A DNA stretch of 64,000 nucleotides from an uncultured Ulvibacter sp. (GTDB taxonomy: Bacteria; Bacteroidota; Bacteroidia; Flavobacteriales; Flavobacteriaceae): positions 434,001 to 498,000 of the forward strand of contig CALSSW010000001.1 of NCBI GenBank assembly GCA_943789105.1, given 5' to 3'. Position 1 is the first letter of the stretch. The number at the start of each line of letters is the position of its first letter. This document shows positions 63,802 through 64,000 of this stretch, one piece after another. The translations under genes and the position numbers were made by a program. The notes beneath the pieces were generated by a model, which was not told the DNA's origin, did not search any database, and worked only from the letters and a program-made list of their open reading frames with translations.

Positions 63802-64000
63802 ATGAAGTATTTTATTTCTCTTTGTATGGTTTGTATTTTTTTTGTTAGTAGCTTGGCTATTGCGCAAGAAGAGTATAAAACTCATAGGGTTCAAAAAAAC
63901 CAAACCCTATATCAAATTGCTACATTATATGGGGTTTCTCAGACCACGATAAAAAAAAGAAATCCAGAGATTGAAAATGAGTTAACAGTAGGTACTTTGC
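63802..64000 (+). CDS. Start of a LysM-domain secreted protein (3' end outside window)
   Basis: Translation begins MKYFISLCMVCIFFVSSLAI with signal cleavage after AQ, then EEYKTHRVQKNQTLYQIATL and YGVSQTTIKKRNPEI, one full LysM peptidoglycan-binding repeat at residues 24-65. The rest is cut off. Such proteins often continue as periplasmic-binding-protein-like or amidase proteins in Flavobacteriaceae, so the full function cannot be given. Confidence 0.8.
   Translation, partial: MKYFISLCMVCIFFVSSLAIAQEEYKTHRVQKNQTLYQIATLYGVSQTTIKKRNPEIENELTVGTL

Overview
The window looks like chromosome of a marine-type member of the Flavobacteriaceae (Bacteroidota). The reasons are: an AT-rich sequence; promoters of the Bacteroidota form TTG-N16..20-TAnnTTTG in front of tRNA and ribosomal genes; few Shine-Dalgarno sites except a strong one at rpsU; a type IX secretion sorting tail and a PorV/PorQ-like protein; bacillithiol synthesis (bshC); a DUF4295 gene after rpmG; and the order rpsU-xerC-tRNAs-tuf-trpT-secE-nusG-rplKAJL-rpoBC. 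Genus cannot be fixed from the sequence alone.

Layout. 1-3.6 kb: end of a DoxX-like gene, a DppB-type permease, tpiA, prmA and clpS. 3.75-3.93 kb: tRNA-Arg(ACG) with its own promoter and terminator. 3.97-7.58 kb: the unusual part, an array of small membrane-protein, lipoprotein and serine-hydrolase genes separated by eight copies of one repeat. 7.7-31.2 kb: ordinary housekeeping and envelope genes (TauE transporter, apt, Ca/Na exchanger, ABC ATPase, ABC-F with a frameshifted methyltransferase behind it, DUF4105, PorV-like protein, pssA, a T9SS cargo protein, a zincin lipoprotein, NamZ, a LolCE-like permease, a cysteine synthase relative, PspC plus a K+ channel, an AgcS symporter, a HhH protein, an acyl-CoA dehydrogenase and a carboxypeptidase-regulatory-domain protein). 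31.3-46.2 kb: the translation and transcription core (rpsU, xerC, five tRNAs, tuf, secE, nusG, four ribosomal proteins, rpoB, rpoC). 46.3-64 kb: prfC, a DnaQ-like exonuclease, an FAH enzyme, Hpt, cinA, rpmB-rpmG-DUF4295-ftsY-rimO, a lipoprotein, a glycosyltransferase, an M14 peptidase, bshC, guaA and the start of a LysM protein.

The most interesting observation is the array after tRNA-Arg. Read on the + strand, the repeat is a protein-coding 3' end. Copies R1 and R2 both translate to YLRGLEIAELKEEDMPMV followed by a stop, and differ in four codons only synonymously. Sequence similarity stops at that stop codon. Each interval then holds one gene, usually on the - strand, whose own last codons and stop are read from the complement of the repeat. 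This looks like repeated insertion of single-gene units at the very 3' end of a lost + strand gene, or serial duplication of that junction. The peptide tail resembles what follows the catalytic tyrosine of some Bacteroidota tyrosine recombinases, but that identification is from memory and untested. The layout resembles a cassette array, yet the repeats do not fit the integron attC consensus and no integron integrase is present.

Other points worth checking are a frameshifted methyltransferase, a perfect 13-bp inverted repeat before the cation exchanger, hairpins at tuf, rplL-rpoB and rpoB-rpoC, the strong rpsU ribosome binding site, no hpf gene in the position I expected, and short proteins of 28, 50 and 55 residues that are easily missed.
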